Below, one piece after another: positions 27,316 through 35,295 of a DNA stretch of 64,000 nucleotides. This stretch comes from Sphingomonas kyeonggiensis (GTDB lineage: Bacteria > Pseudomonadota > Alphaproteobacteria > Sphingomonadales > Sphingomonadaceae): positions 1-64,000 of the forward strand of contig NZ_JACIEH010000002.1 in the NCBI RefSeq assembly GCF_014196745.1, read 5' to 3'. The first letter of the stretch is position 1; every line of letters begins with the position of its first letter. Made by a program: the position numbers and the translations under genes. The notes under the pieces are model-generated. The model saw only the letters and a program-made list of their open reading frames with translations. It did no database searches and had not been told where the DNA came from.

Positions 27316-29619
27316 ATGGCAAAAGCCGACGCCGCCTGGCCCGATCATGGCGGGGAAACAGGGGAGATGCTGCGCGCGCCGGGTTTCGCGGTGCCGGAGC
27401 TTGGTCCGATAGAACGCTGGCCGCGCGAGCTGCGCCAGGCGATCGACCTGATGCTGGCCTCGCCGCAACGGGCCTTCGTCACCTGGGGCCCGGACTATAT
27501 ATTCTTCTACAACGACCAGATCCTCGACGCCTATCGCGACGAGAACAAGCGGATCTTCGGCCGCTCCTATCGCAAGAGCTGGCCCAAGGTGTGGGAGGAT
27601 GTCGGCGCGCATTTCGAGCAGGCCTATGCCGGCGCGCCGGTGCTGCGGCCGGGGCTGCACGTGCGGAGCGTGCGCGGCAGCGGCGAGAAGATCGACATCC
27701 GCGTCGACCTGGCGATGACGCCGATCCGCGGCGAGGACGGCAGCGTGCTCGGCATCTACGGCACCAGCGCCGACCGCACCGAGCATTACAACATCCAGCA
27801 GCGCGAGCATGCGGCGCTCACCGCGCTGGAGGAGAAGACGCGCACGCTGGAGGTGGTCAACCAGGCCGGCACCGCGATCACCGGCGAGCGCGACAGCGCA
27901 CGGGTGGCGCAGACCGCGGTGGACGCGGGCGTGGCGCTGATCGGGGCGAAGTTCGGCGCCTTCTTCTACAACAGCACCGACGAGACCGAGGGCGAGCGCT
28001 ACATGCTCTATGCCCTGGCAGGGGCGCCGCGATCGGCCTTCGACAAGTTTCCGATGCCGCGGATCACCAGGCTGTTCGAGCCGACCTTCGCCGGCACCGG
28101 GATCATCCGCGTCGACGATGTCACCGTGGACGAGCGCTATGGCCGGAACGGGCCGTTCCAGGGCATGCCCGCGGGGCATCTGCCGGTGCGCTCCTATCTG
28201 GCGGTGCCGGTGCGCACGCCGTCGGGCGATGTGATCGGCGGGCTGCTCTACGGCCATCCCGAGCCCGGCATGTTCGGCGCGGCGGCCGAGGCGAGCCTGG
28301 TCAGCCTGGCGGGGCAGGCAGCGCTGGCGATGGACAATGCCCGGCTGTTCGAGACGGTGGAGCGCGAGCTGGTGCGGCGCTCCCAGGCCGAGGAAGAGCT
28401 GCGCGTGCTCAACGAGCGGCTCGAGGCGCGGGTCGCCGAGGCGGTGGCCGAACGCGAGACGGTGTTCGCGGCGCTCCAGCAGGCGCAGAAGATGGAGACG
28501 ATCGGCAAGCTGACCGGCGGCGTGGCGCACGACTTCAACAACCTGCTCCAGGTGATCTCGGGCAACCTCCAGCTGCTCACCCGCGACGTGCAGGGCAATG
28601 ACAAGGCCGAGCGGCGGGTGGCGAACGCGCTGGCCGGGGTGCAGCGCGGATCGAAGCTCGCCAGCCAGCTGCTCGCCTTCGGCCGGCGCCAGCCGCTCGA
28701 GCCGCGGGTGCTCAATGTCGGCAAGTTCCTGGGCGGGATGGACGACATGCTGCGCCGCGCGCTGGGCGAGGCGATCGGGATCGAAGTGATCACCTCCGGT
28801 GGCCTGTGGAACTGCCAGGCCGATCCGACCCAGCTCGAGAATGCGATCCTCAACCTGGCGATCAACGCGCGCGACGCGATGCACGGGACGGGCAAGCTGA
28901 CGATCGAGGCGGCCAACGCCTCGCTCGACGACGATTACACGCGGCGGCTGGAGGATGTGCCGGCGGGCCAATATGTGATGCTCGCGGTGACCGACACCGG
29001 CAGCGGCATCGCGCCCGAGCTGATCGAGCAGGTGTTCGAGCCCTTCTTCTCGACCAAGCCCGAGGGGCAGGGATCGGGGCTGGGGCTTTCGATGGTCTAT
29101 GGCTTCGTCAAGCAATCGGGCGGCCATGTGAAGATCTATTCGGAGATCGGCCACGGCACGACGGTGAAGCTGTATTTGCCGCGCGTGCGCAAGCGCGAGG
29201 AAGTGCTGGTCGTCTCGCCCGAGGCGGTGGCGATGCGCGGCGGCACCGAGACGATCCTGGTCGCCGAGGACGATCCTGACGTGCAGGCGACCGTGGTCGA
29301 GCTGCTGACCGAGCTGGGCTATACCGTGCTGCGCGCGAACGACGCGCAGAGCGCGCTGAGCGTGATCGAGAGCGGGGTGGCGATCGACCTGCTGTTCACC
29401 GACGTGGTGATGCCGGGCGCGCTCAAGAGCCCCGAGCTGGCCCGCCTGGCACGCGCGCGGCTGCCCGAGCTCTCGGTGCTGTTCACCTCGGGCTATACCG
29501 AGAATGCGATCGTCCATGACGGGCGGCTCGACGTGGGGGTGGAGCTGCTGTCCAAGCCGTACACGCGCGAGCAGCTGGCGCGGAAGGTGCGGGCGGTGCT
29601 GGAGGGGAAGCGGAAATAG
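27316..29619 (+). CDS. Hybrid sensor histidine kinase (PAS-GAF-HisKA-HATPase-REC)
   Basis: A soluble 767-residue kinase. Domain order: PAS-like sensor (about 40-155; AFVTWGPDYIFFYNDQ, IYGTSADRTEH), GAF domain (about 170-340; GKFGAFF-type core, SYLAVPVRTPSGDVIGGLLYGH), coiled coil, HisKA with GGVAHDFNNLLQVISGNL (phospho-His), HATPase_c (LNLAINARDAM, DTGSGIAPE, GSGLGLSMVYGF), and a C-terminal receiver with ILVAEDDPDVQ, phospho-Asp in LLFTDVVMPG and Lys in LLSKPYT. No transmembrane segment is present, so it reads a cytoplasmic signal. It is divergent from the DUF2306 gene, and no separate output regulator is adjacent. Confidence 0.93.
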   Translation: MAKADAAWPDHGGETGEMLRAPGFAVPELGPIERWPRELRQAIDLMLASPQRAFVTWGPDYIFFYNDQILDAYRDENKRIFGRSYRKSWPKVWEDVGAHFEQAYAGAPVLRPGLHVRSVRGSGEKIDIRVDLAMTPIRGEDGSVLGIYGTSADRTEHYNIQQREHAALTALEEKTRTLEVVNQAGTAITGERDSARVAQTAVDAGVALIGAKFGAFFYNSTDETEGERYMLYALAGAPRSAFDKFPMPRITRLFEPTFAGTGIIRVDDVTVDERYGRNGPFQGMPAGHLPVRSYLAVPVRTPSGDVIGGLLYGHPEPGMFGAAAEASLVSLAGQAALAMDNARLFETVERELVRRSQAEEELRVLNERLEARVAEAVAERETVFAALQQAQKMETIGKLTGGVAHDFNNLLQVISGNLQLLTRDVQGNDKAERRVANALAGVQRGSKLASQLLAFGRRQPLEPRVLNVGKFLGGMDDMLRRALGEAIGIEVITSGGLWNCQADPTQLENAILNLAINARDAMHGTGKLTIEAANASLDDDYTRRLEDVPAGQYVMLAVTDTGSGIAPELIEQVFEPFFSTKPEGQGSGLGLSMVYGFVKQSGGHVKIYSEIGHGTTVKLYLPRVRKREEVLVVSPEAVAMRGGTETILVAEDDPDVQATVVELLTELGYTVLRANDAQSALSVIESGVAIDLLFTDVVMPGALKSPELARLARARLPELSVLFTSGYTENAIVHDGRLDVGVELLSKPYTREQLARKVRAVLEGKRK

Positions 29620-29638
29620 GGGGCGGTCGCCCATTACC

Positions 29639-29718
29639 GTCATCCCGGCGAAAGCCGGGATCTCAGGCGGAGGCGCGGGGAAGGAGCCGCACGAGATCCC
29701 GGCTTTCGCCGGGATGAC
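29639..29718. repeat. REP-pair element, copy B
   Basis: GTCATCCCGGCGAAAGCCGG and its inverted partner (ATCCCGGCTTTCGCCGGGAT) flank a 27-bp spacer. The inner part and right half are the same as in the copy at 61211. Confidence 0.9.
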
Positions 29719-29762
29719 GGCTGTGGAAGGGGATGGCGGACTGGGGAGGGGAACGCTGGGCC

Positions 29763-30299
29763 TCAGCCGTCCAGCCGGTACCGCTCCACTGCGTCGTACC
29801 GTGCGCCTTCGTGGCCGAGGCTGCTCTCGAACAAATAGAAATGGTCGAGGGTGAAGGGCGGGCTCGCCAGGCCGGCATGCGCCTCGATGAAGCGATCGGC
29901 GACTTCGGCGGGGCTGTTCATCCGGGCGAGGGTGATGTGGGGGAGATAGGCGCGGCGCTCCGGCTCCTGGCCGGCGCGGACCAGCGCCTGGTCGATCTTG
30001 CGGTGGAGCCCGGCGAGCGCGTCGCGCGGGCGGATGCCGGCCCAGACGGTGTGGATCCGGCCGCGCTTGTCGAAGGTACCGACGCCCTCCACGGCGATCT
30101 CGACCGGCGGCCAGTGCACCGCGGAGAGGGCGAGCGCGGCATCCTCGGCGGCGCGCTCGTCGACATCGCCGATGAAGCGCAGGGTGATGTGGAGCTGCCC
30201 GTCATCCTGCCAGCGCGCGCCGGGAATGCCGCCGCCGAGCGCGAGCAGCTGGGCGCGGATGGCGGCGGGAAGACGCAGGCCGACGAACAGGCGGATCAT
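29763..30299 (-). CDS. thpR: RNA 2',3'-cyclic phosphodiesterase
   Basis: A 178-residue member of the LigT/2H phosphoesterase family, which opens 2',3'-cyclic phosphate ends on RNA. The two catalytic HxTx motifs are HITL (in QLHITLRFIGDV, about 38) and HITL (in YLPHITLARM, about 125). The N-terminus MIRLFVGLRLP is typical. A single gene, convergent with the kinase across a REP pair. Confidence 0.94.
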   Translation of the reverse strand: MIRLFVGLRLPAAIRAQLLALGGGIPGARWQDDGQLHITLRFIGDVDERAAEDAALALSAVHWPPVEIAVEGVGTFDKRGRIHTVWAGIRPRDALAGLHRKIDQALVRAGQEPERRAYLPHITLARMNSPAEVADRFIEAHAGLASPPFTLDHFYLFESSLGHEGARYDAVERYRLDG

Positions 30300-30327
30300 A
30301 CAGAGGCACTAGACCCCCGGGTTTCGC

Positions 30328-30356
30328 TTGAAAACACCCCGTATCAGGGCGATATT
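30328..30356 (+). promoter_or_regulatory. Sigma-70-type promoter of the Bax-inhibitor-1 gene
   Basis: TTGAAA (30328-30333), 17-bp spacer, GATATT (30351-30356). It leaves a leader of about 33 bases that includes AAAAGGAG before the ATG at 30395. Confidence 0.6.
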
Positions 30357-30394
30357 ACACGTGTTCCGGCAGGTGCCGGGAAAAGGAGTTTCAA

Positions 30395-31153
30395 ATGGCT
30401 AATTGGTCGGATCCCCAGACGGGCGCCTATGTGACCGCCGGCGCGGGTGCGGATGCGCGCGATGCGGGGCTCAGGTCCTACATGCTGTCCGTCTACAACT
30501 ACATGGCATCGGGCGTGCTGCTGACGGGCATCGTCGCGCTGCTGTTCGCCAAGAGCGGTGCGATCAGCGTGCTGTTCACGCTGCAGGAAACCTCGCGCGG
30601 CATGGCCTATTCGCCGTCGCTGCTCGGCTGGGTGGTGATGCTGGCGCCGCTGGGCATCGTCCTGGTGATGAGCTTCGCCCAGCGCAGCCTCTCCACCCCG
30701 GCGATGCAGGCCCTTTACTGGGTCTACGCCACGGTGATGGGCCTGTCGCTGTCGACGATCTTCCTCGCCTATACCGACACCTCGATCGCCCAGGTGTTCT
30801 TCGCCACGGCGGCGGGCTTCGCGGGCCTCAGCCTGTGGGGCTACACCACCAAGCGTGACCTGTCGGGCTTCGGCACGTTCCTGATCATGGGCGTGGTCGG
30901 CCTGATCGTCGCCTCGATCGTCAACCTGTTCCTGAACTCGGGCCCGCTGAGCCTGGCGATCAGTGCGATCGGCGTGCTGCTGTTCGCGGGCCTGACCGCC
31001 TATGACACGCAGAAGATCAAGAGCATGTACTTCTACGTCGCCGGCACCGACATGCGCGGCAAGGCCGTGGTGATGGGCGCGCTGACGCTCTACCTCGACT
31101 TCATCAACATGTTCCTGTTCCTGCTGCGCCTGTTCGGCAGCCAGCGGAACTAA
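30395..31153 (+). CDS. Bax inhibitor-1/YccA family membrane protein
   Basis: A 252-residue inner-membrane protein with seven hydrophobic helices. Segments YNYMASGVLLTGIVALLF, GLSLSTIFLAYT and TAYDTQKIKSMYF carry the conserved Asp of the BI-1 pore region. The C-terminus LYLDFINMFLFLLRLFG is the family signature. Bacterial members act as calcium leak channels (BsYetJ) or in membrane protease control (YccA). It has its own promoter and terminator. Confidence 0.95.
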   Translation: MANWSDPQTGAYVTAGAGADARDAGLRSYMLSVYNYMASGVLLTGIVALLFAKSGAISVLFTLQETSRGMAYSPSLLGWVVMLAPLGIVLVMSFAQRSLSTPAMQALYWVYATVMGLSLSTIFLAYTDTSIAQVFFATAAGFAGLSLWGYTTKRDLSGFGTFLIMGVVGLIVASIVNLFLNSGPLSLAISAIGVLLFAGLTAYDTQKIKSMYFYVAGTDMRGKAVVMGALTLYLDFINMFLFLLRLFGSQRN

Positions 31154-31177
31154 ATTCCGGGAACGGAATGCGAAATC

Positions 31178-31213
31178 ACGGCCCGGCGGGGAAACTCGCC
31201 GGGCCGTTTTCTC
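31178..31213 (+). terminator. Terminator of the Bax-inhibitor-1 gene
   Basis: An 11-bp stem ACGGCCCGGCG/CGCCGGGCCGT (31178-31188 with 31197-31207) followed by TTTTCTCTT, 24 bases after the stop. Confidence 0.93.
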
Positions 31214-31238
31214 TTGCGTCCAGAGAGTTACCGCCACG

Positions 31239-31264
31239 GGAACGCGAATCGAATTGTGTTCGTT
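31239..31264 (+). promoter_or_regulatory. EcfG (general stress) sigma-factor promoter
   Basis: GGAAC (31239-31243), exactly 17 bases, CGTT (31261-31264) match the alphaproteobacterial EcfG/SigT consensus GGAAC-N16/17-CGTT. It lies 31 bases before the ATG of the next gene. Confidence 0.8.
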
Positions 31265-31294
31265 ACATCAGGGCAACGCTCAGGAGAGTGAGTC

Positions 31295-31645
31295 ATGGAA
31301 GCGAACCCGATCGACCCGGCGCTGGACCGCATGTCGGTGGCACCGGGCCCGGACGAAGAAACCAAGCGCACGCCGGCCCAGTCGGCGGACGCAGGCACCG
31401 ATGAATCGATTGCCGAGCGGCTCTACCGCAACCCGGAGAGCAAGGAGGCAAGGCTGGACCGCGGGCTCGACGAGTCGATGGACGCGTCGGACCCGCCCGC
31501 CTCGACCCAGCCGGTGCACAACCATGGGCATGACGAGCTTCCCGAAAGCTCGGGCTATGATCCAAAGGCCGAAGCCAAGCTCGCCAAGGCGGGCGAGGAA
31601 AAGGGCGTGGTCGGCAGGATCCTGTCGAAGATCGGCCTCGGCTAG
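31295..31645 (+). CDS. Small hydrophilic stress-operon protein
   Basis: A 116-residue acidic, Pro/Asp/Glu-rich protein with no membrane segment and little predicted order; it ends in a short amphipathic helix (EEKGVVGRILSKIGLG). A GGAGAGTGAG Shine-Dalgarno precedes the ATG. It is driven by the EcfG-type promoter and followed six bases later by a CDF transporter, so both should be induced in the general stress response. No family recognised. Confidence 0.75.
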   Translation: MEANPIDPALDRMSVAPGPDEETKRTPAQSADAGTDESIAERLYRNPESKEARLDRGLDESMDASDPPASTQPVHNHGHDELPESSGYDPKAEAKLAKAGEEKGVVGRILSKIGLG

Positions 31646-31651
31646 AAGCGC

Positions 31652-32602
31652 GTGGCGGCCTCGCCTGCGTCAGGCTGGCGCGCCAATATCGTCATCTATG
31701 CGGCGCTGGCCGCAAACCTCGGAATCGCGGTCGCCAAGTTCGTGGCGGCCGCGATTTCCGGTTCTTCCTCGATGCTCACCGAAGGCGTGCACAGCCTGGT
31801 CGACACGGGCAACCAGGGCCTGCTGCTCTACGGGCAATATCGGGCGAAGCGCCCGCCCGATTCCGACCATCCCTTCGGCTATGGCCGCGAGCTCTATTTC
31901 TGGGCCTTCATCGTCGCGATCCTGATCTTCGGGCTGGGCGCGGGCGTGTCGGTCTACGAGGGCTGGAAGCACATCGCCGCGCCCGAGGAACTGCGCGATC
32001 CGCTGATCAACTATGTCGTGCTCGCCATCGCCTTTGCGCTGGAAGGGACGAGCTGGTGGATCGCGATGCGCGAGTTCGCGAAGAGCAAGGGCGATCATGG
32101 CTGGTGGCAGGCGATCCGCGATTCCAAGGACCCGTCCGGCTTCATCGTGCTGTTCGAGGATTCGGCGGCGCTGGCCGGGCTGGTGGTGGCGGCGGCGGGC
32201 GTCTGGGCCAGTCACCATTGGGGCGATCCGCGCATCGACGGCTGGGCCTCGATCGTCATCGGCGTGATCCTCGCCGGCGTGGCGATGCTGCTCGCGCGCG
32301 AATCCAAGGGGCTGCTGATCGGCGAGCGCGCCAATCCGGACATGGTCGCGGCGATCCGCGCGCTGCTCGAGGCAGAGCCGTGCATCACCCATGTGAACCA
32401 TGTCCGCACCATCCATACCGCGCCCGACCGGGTGTTCGTCGCGGTGAGCGCGGACTTCGTCGATACACTGCCGATGGGCGAGGCGGAGACGCTCATCGAG
32501 CGGCTCGAACAGCGGCTGAAGGCGCAGGAGCCCAAGCTCAGCTCGATCTATATCCGGCCCGAGAAGCGCGAGGATGCGGTGGACGCGGTGGCGATGGGGT
32601 GA
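31652..32602 (+). CDS. Cation diffusion facilitator (CDF) transporter
   Basis: A 316-residue inner-membrane metal/proton antiporter. Six helices; the metal-site residues lie in MLTEGVHSLVDTGNQ (TM2) and FEDSAALAGLV (TM5). The motif HPFGYGRELYFWAF is typical of the SLC30A9-like branch. The soluble C-terminal domain is present. There is no His-rich loop, unlike the second CDF at 37.3 kb. GTG 31652 directly follows the small stress protein in the same transcript. The metal is not deducible. Confidence 0.9.
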   Translation: MAASPASGWRANIVIYAALAANLGIAVAKFVAAAISGSSSMLTEGVHSLVDTGNQGLLLYGQYRAKRPPDSDHPFGYGRELYFWAFIVAILIFGLGAGVSVYEGWKHIAAPEELRDPLINYVVLAIAFALEGTSWWIAMREFAKSKGDHGWWQAIRDSKDPSGFIVLFEDSAALAGLVVAAAGVWASHHWGDPRIDGWASIVIGVILAGVAMLLARESKGLLIGERANPDMVAAIRALLEAEPCITHVNHVRTIHTAPDRVFVAVSADFVDTLPMGEAETLIERLEQRLKAQEPKLSSIYIRPEKREDAVDAVAMG

Positions 32603-32634
32603 GGCCGGATTTCGGCATGCCCTTCCATCAAATC

Positions 32635-32659
32635 GTCATCCCCGCCTGCGCGGGATGAC
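32635..32659. repeat. Single REP-like palindrome
   Basis: GTCATCCCCGC-CTG-CGCGGGATGAC, a short member of the GTCATCCCGG family, between convergent genes. Confidence 0.7.
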
Positions 32660-32679
32660 GAATGGAAGGAAACGAAAGC

Positions 32680-33804
32680 CTAGATCCGCCCGCAGTCGCT
32701 GGGCGGCCGCTCCCCCGCGAAGCGCGCATCGAGCCAGTCGAGCGTGGCGGTGGCACTGCCGCGGGTGACCCCGGCATGGCCGCCCGAGGACAGCGCGACA
32801 TAGCGCAGCGGCGCGCCGCTGCGGCAGCGCTGTACGGCGAAGCTGCGGGTGACGGTGGGGGCGACCACCGTGTCGTCGCTGGCCTGGGCGATCAGCAGCG
32901 GGCCGGGCACGGCGCGCGGGAGGACGCTGTTGGCGCGGGCGATGCCGGCCCAGGGCTCGATCCGGCCCATGTCCTTGCTGCGCAGCGCGTTCCGGATCGA
33001 CAGGATGCCGAGGATGGTGCCGATCCGCGGGTTCTTGCCGAGCTCGACGCAATTGTTGCGCGCCAGCCGCGTGGCGACGCCGGCATTGGTCTTGTTGAAC
33101 AGGCTGGAGAGCGGATGGCCGAAATGCTGCGACCAGCTATAGGCGGCATAGGCCGCCAGCATCGCGCGGACATTGAGGTCGCTGCCCGAGCGGAGATTGG
33201 CCGCGAGGTCGGTCGGCGGTGCGGCGGCGGCGGTGCCGACCAGGCGCAGCTCGGGCGCGTAGCGGGCGGCTTCGGTGGCGGTCCACAGCGCGGCGTGGCC
33301 ACCCTGCGATTCGCCCCAGACCGCGAAGTCGCGGCCGGCGCGTGCCTCGGGCAAGGCGCGGGCGGCGCGGACCGCGTCGAGCACCGAGCGGGCAGTGTCG
33401 GTACCGACCAGATAAGGATGGGGCATCGGCGAGCCGAGGCCGGGATAGTCCGGCGCGACGACGAGATAGCCGCGCGCCAGCATGTCGCTGAGAGCGGGCG
33501 TCGCGCTCCAGAAATTGGTGCCCAGCGAGGGCGCGCAGCGCTCGACCACGCCCCAGGTGCCATGCGCCCAGGCGATCACCCGGCGGGGCGCGAGCGCGCG
33601 ATCAAGCGGAGCGACGAGCATGCCGGTGACCCGGATCGCGCGGCCGCGCGCGTCGCTGGTCCAATAGGCGATGCGCCAGGATCGGCTCGCCTCGGGACCG
33701 CCGGACACGGGGTCCGCGGAGATCAGCGTGCCGGGCGTCTGGGCCAGCGCGGTGGCGGGCAGGGCGGCGAGGAACAGGATCGCGGACAAGAGGATGCGCA
33801 GCAT
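32680..33804 (-). CDS. Secreted alpha/beta-hydrolase lipase/esterase
   Basis: A 374-residue protein with a signal peptide (cleaved after ATALAQ). It has the alpha/beta-hydrolase fold of the secretory lipase family: oxyanion region AWAHGTWGVVERCAPS, DYPGLGSP, and nucleophile GESQGGHAAL (Ser). The likely acid is in AQASDDTVVAP and the catalytic His in SSGGHAGV. Paired Cys suggest disulfides. It probably cleaves lipid or aromatic esters outside the inner membrane. A single gene. Confidence 0.87.
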   Translation of the reverse strand: MLRILLSAILFLAALPATALAQTPGTLISADPVSGGPEASRSWRIAYWTSDARGRAIRVTGMLVAPLDRALAPRRVIAWAHGTWGVVERCAPSLGTNFWSATPALSDMLARGYLVVAPDYPGLGSPMPHPYLVGTDTARSVLDAVRAARALPEARAGRDFAVWGESQGGHAALWTATEAARYAPELRLVGTAAAAPPTDLAANLRSGSDLNVRAMLAAYAAYSWSQHFGHPLSSLFNKTNAGVATRLARNNCVELGKNPRIGTILGILSIRNALRSKDMGRIEPWAGIARANSVLPRAVPGPLLIAQASDDTVVAPTVTRSFAVQRCRSGAPLRYVALSSGGHAGVTRGSATATLDWLDARFAGERPPSDCGRI

Positions 33805-34050
33805 GTCGGGCCTCCTTTGGTCGCGGCATTATTCCAGATTGGCCGGGCGCCCTCAACCTGCAGGTTTCGGCTATGATTCTCGCGCCTCGCGCATCGCCTG
33901 CGGAACGATCAATCGCAGGTGCGGGCGCAGTGCGCGCTATCCCCCATCTCTGCGTCATGCTACAGCGAGCCATCGCGAGCAGTTCCGACATGTAGGCGCC
34001 CGCGGCTGAGAGACTTGTGCGCTCCCGCTTACACGGTGCGGAGGCTCATC

Positions 34051-34224
34051 ATGGATCTCAATTATCTTCTTTACCGCCACCAGATATCGCTGATGCGTGC
34101 GGGTTCCGCCGCATCGGTGGAAGCGCGCCATGCCCATGAAGGGCTGGCACGCGGCTATGCGACGCGGATCGCCGGGTTGCGCGACTTGCTGGTTGCGAAC
34201 CAGCCGATGCTGGCCGCCCAATGA
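34051..34224 (+). CDS. Small conserved hypothetical protein (57 residues)
   Basis: Begins MDLNYLLYRHQISLMRAGSA and continues as a helical, Ala/Arg-rich protein without membrane segment. GCGGAG lies ten bases before the ATG. Its TGA overlaps the ATG of the next gene (ATGA), placing it first in a four-gene coupled operon. I believe similar small proteins occur in sphingomonads; function unknown. Confidence 0.7.
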   Translation: MDLNYLLYRHQISLMRAGSAASVEARHAHEGLARGYATRIAGLRDLLVANQPMLAAQ

Positions 34225-34505
34225 GCGAGGCGAATGCGCCCGCCGCGGCGGAGGAAGCGCGGACTCCGGCCAAGCCCTTTCGCAAGCAGTTCAACACTGT
34301 GCGGCTCGATCCCCAATCCGCCGAACGCCAAGGGCGCGCGGCGCGGCTGGCGTTCGAGGCGCTGGGCCGGGAGGAAGCCACCAGCTTCCTCAACGGCCAT
34401 GACGCGGGATTGGGCGGACGGCCGCTCGACCTTGCCGTGGCCAGCGCCGAAGGGCTCGCCGCGGTGGAGCGGGCGATCGCCGCGCGCAAGGAGGCCGCAT
34501 GCTGA
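34221..34505 (+). CDS. DUF2384 (antitoxin toxin-binding)-like small protein
   Basis: A 94-residue protein. Its second half, EALGREEATSFLNGHDAGLGGRPLDLAVASAEGLAAVERAI, follows the pattern of the MbcA/ParS/Xre antitoxin C-terminal domain (FL..pn..LgG.PldLa....G...V). The N-terminal Xre DNA-binding half is missing and replaced by a basic tail. Antitoxins of this type pair with RES toxins, but none is adjacent. It overlaps the previous gene by 4 bp and the cold-shock gene by 7 bp. Confidence 0.65.
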   Translation: MSEANAPAAAEEARTPAKPFRKQFNTVRLDPQSAERQGRAARLAFEALGREEATSFLNGHDAGLGGRPLDLAVASAEGLAAVERAIAARKEAAC

Positions 34506-34708
34506 GTGGGACAGTCTATTTCTATCATGCCGCCAGCGGCTTCGGCGTGATCCGGGCGGACAAGGGCGGCGACGACGCCTTTGTCCATGAAAGCGCGCTG
34601 CGGGGCTGCGGACTCGACCGGCTCGAGCCGCGCCAGCGCGTCACCTATGCCCTGCGCACCGACGCGCGGGGCCAGACCTGCGCGCACGACCTGAAGCTTT
34701 GCGGCTGA
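34499..34708 (+). CDS. Cold-shock-domain protein
   Basis: A 69-residue protein covering one cold-shock domain. GTVYFYHAASGFGVIRADKG is the RNP1-like strand and DDAFVHESALRGCG the RNP2-like strand, with RVTYALRTDARGQTCAHDLKL closing the barrel. The usual KWFN start is replaced by VYFYHA, so nucleic-acid affinity may differ from standard CspA proteins. The start overlaps the DUF2384-like gene by 7 bp. Confidence 0.85.
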   Translation: MLSGTVYFYHAASGFGVIRADKGGDDAFVHESALRGCGLDRLEPRQRVTYALRTDARGQTCAHDLKLCG

Positions 34709-35295
34709 GCCCCTGGAGCGGGGAGCTTGCCCGCGCACATGCCACGCTGGAGCGGGGCGCGCAGTTCCTGGGTAGGGGACTCGACGCCGGCATGGCGCGG
34801 GCGATCGTGGGGCCGTACCGCGCCAAGGTGCTCGGCAATGGCCTGCGCGAGCTCGACCGATTCCTCCAGTTGCTGGTGCTGGCGATCGCGGCGACGCGGG
34901 GAATCGCGCTGCCGGAGCAGGAGCGCAACACTGCCAACATGGTCGCACGGTTGCGGCAGGCGCTGGGTGCGGTCGATCCGGACCGGGCGCGGCTGCTGGC
35001 GCTGGGGCGCACGCGCGACTGCCTGTTCCATTGCGGCGGGCTGGTGCGGCGGGGTGACGCGCGCGGCGGCACGGTGATGACGATCGGCTGGCACGGCGCC
35101 GGCGGCGGCTCGCTGCTCCGCGTCGCGGTGGGCGAGCGGCTCGACCCTTCGGCGCGCGAGCTGCTCGACATCTGCCTCTATTATCGGGTGCTGGCGGCGC
35201 GGCTGCTCAGCGAGGCGGGGCTGGCAGTTCCGCCAATATCCATTCACGAAACGCCGCCATTGCCGGGCTCGTGCTGCGCGACTGGAGCCAGGTGA
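34699..35295 (+). CDS. Hypothetical protein, last gene of the DUF2384/cold-shock operon
   Basis: A 198-residue frame with Ala/Leu/Arg-rich helices (ELDRFLQLLVLAIAATRGIALPEQE) and a central GRTRDCLFHCGGLVRRGD. The TTG at 34699 overlaps the cold-shock stop by 10 bp and gives tight coupling; an internal ATG near 34792 is possible. No family recognised. The last 89 bp lie antisense to the LysR gene end, so the true C-terminus may be unusual. Confidence 0.55.
   Translation: MRLSPWSGELARAHATLERGAQFLGRGLDAGMARAIVGPYRAKVLGNGLRELDRFLQLLVLAIAATRGIALPEQERNTANMVARLRQALGAVDPDRARLLALGRTRDCLFHCGGLVRRGDARGGTVMTIGWHGAGGGSLLRVAVGERLDPSARELLDICLYYRVLAARLLSEAGLAVPPISIHETPPLPGSCCATGAR

Noticed and set aside
26980..29643. 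Long minus-strand open frame opposite the hybrid kinase
   Set aside because: Shadow frame; the kinase motifs on the plus strand are complete.
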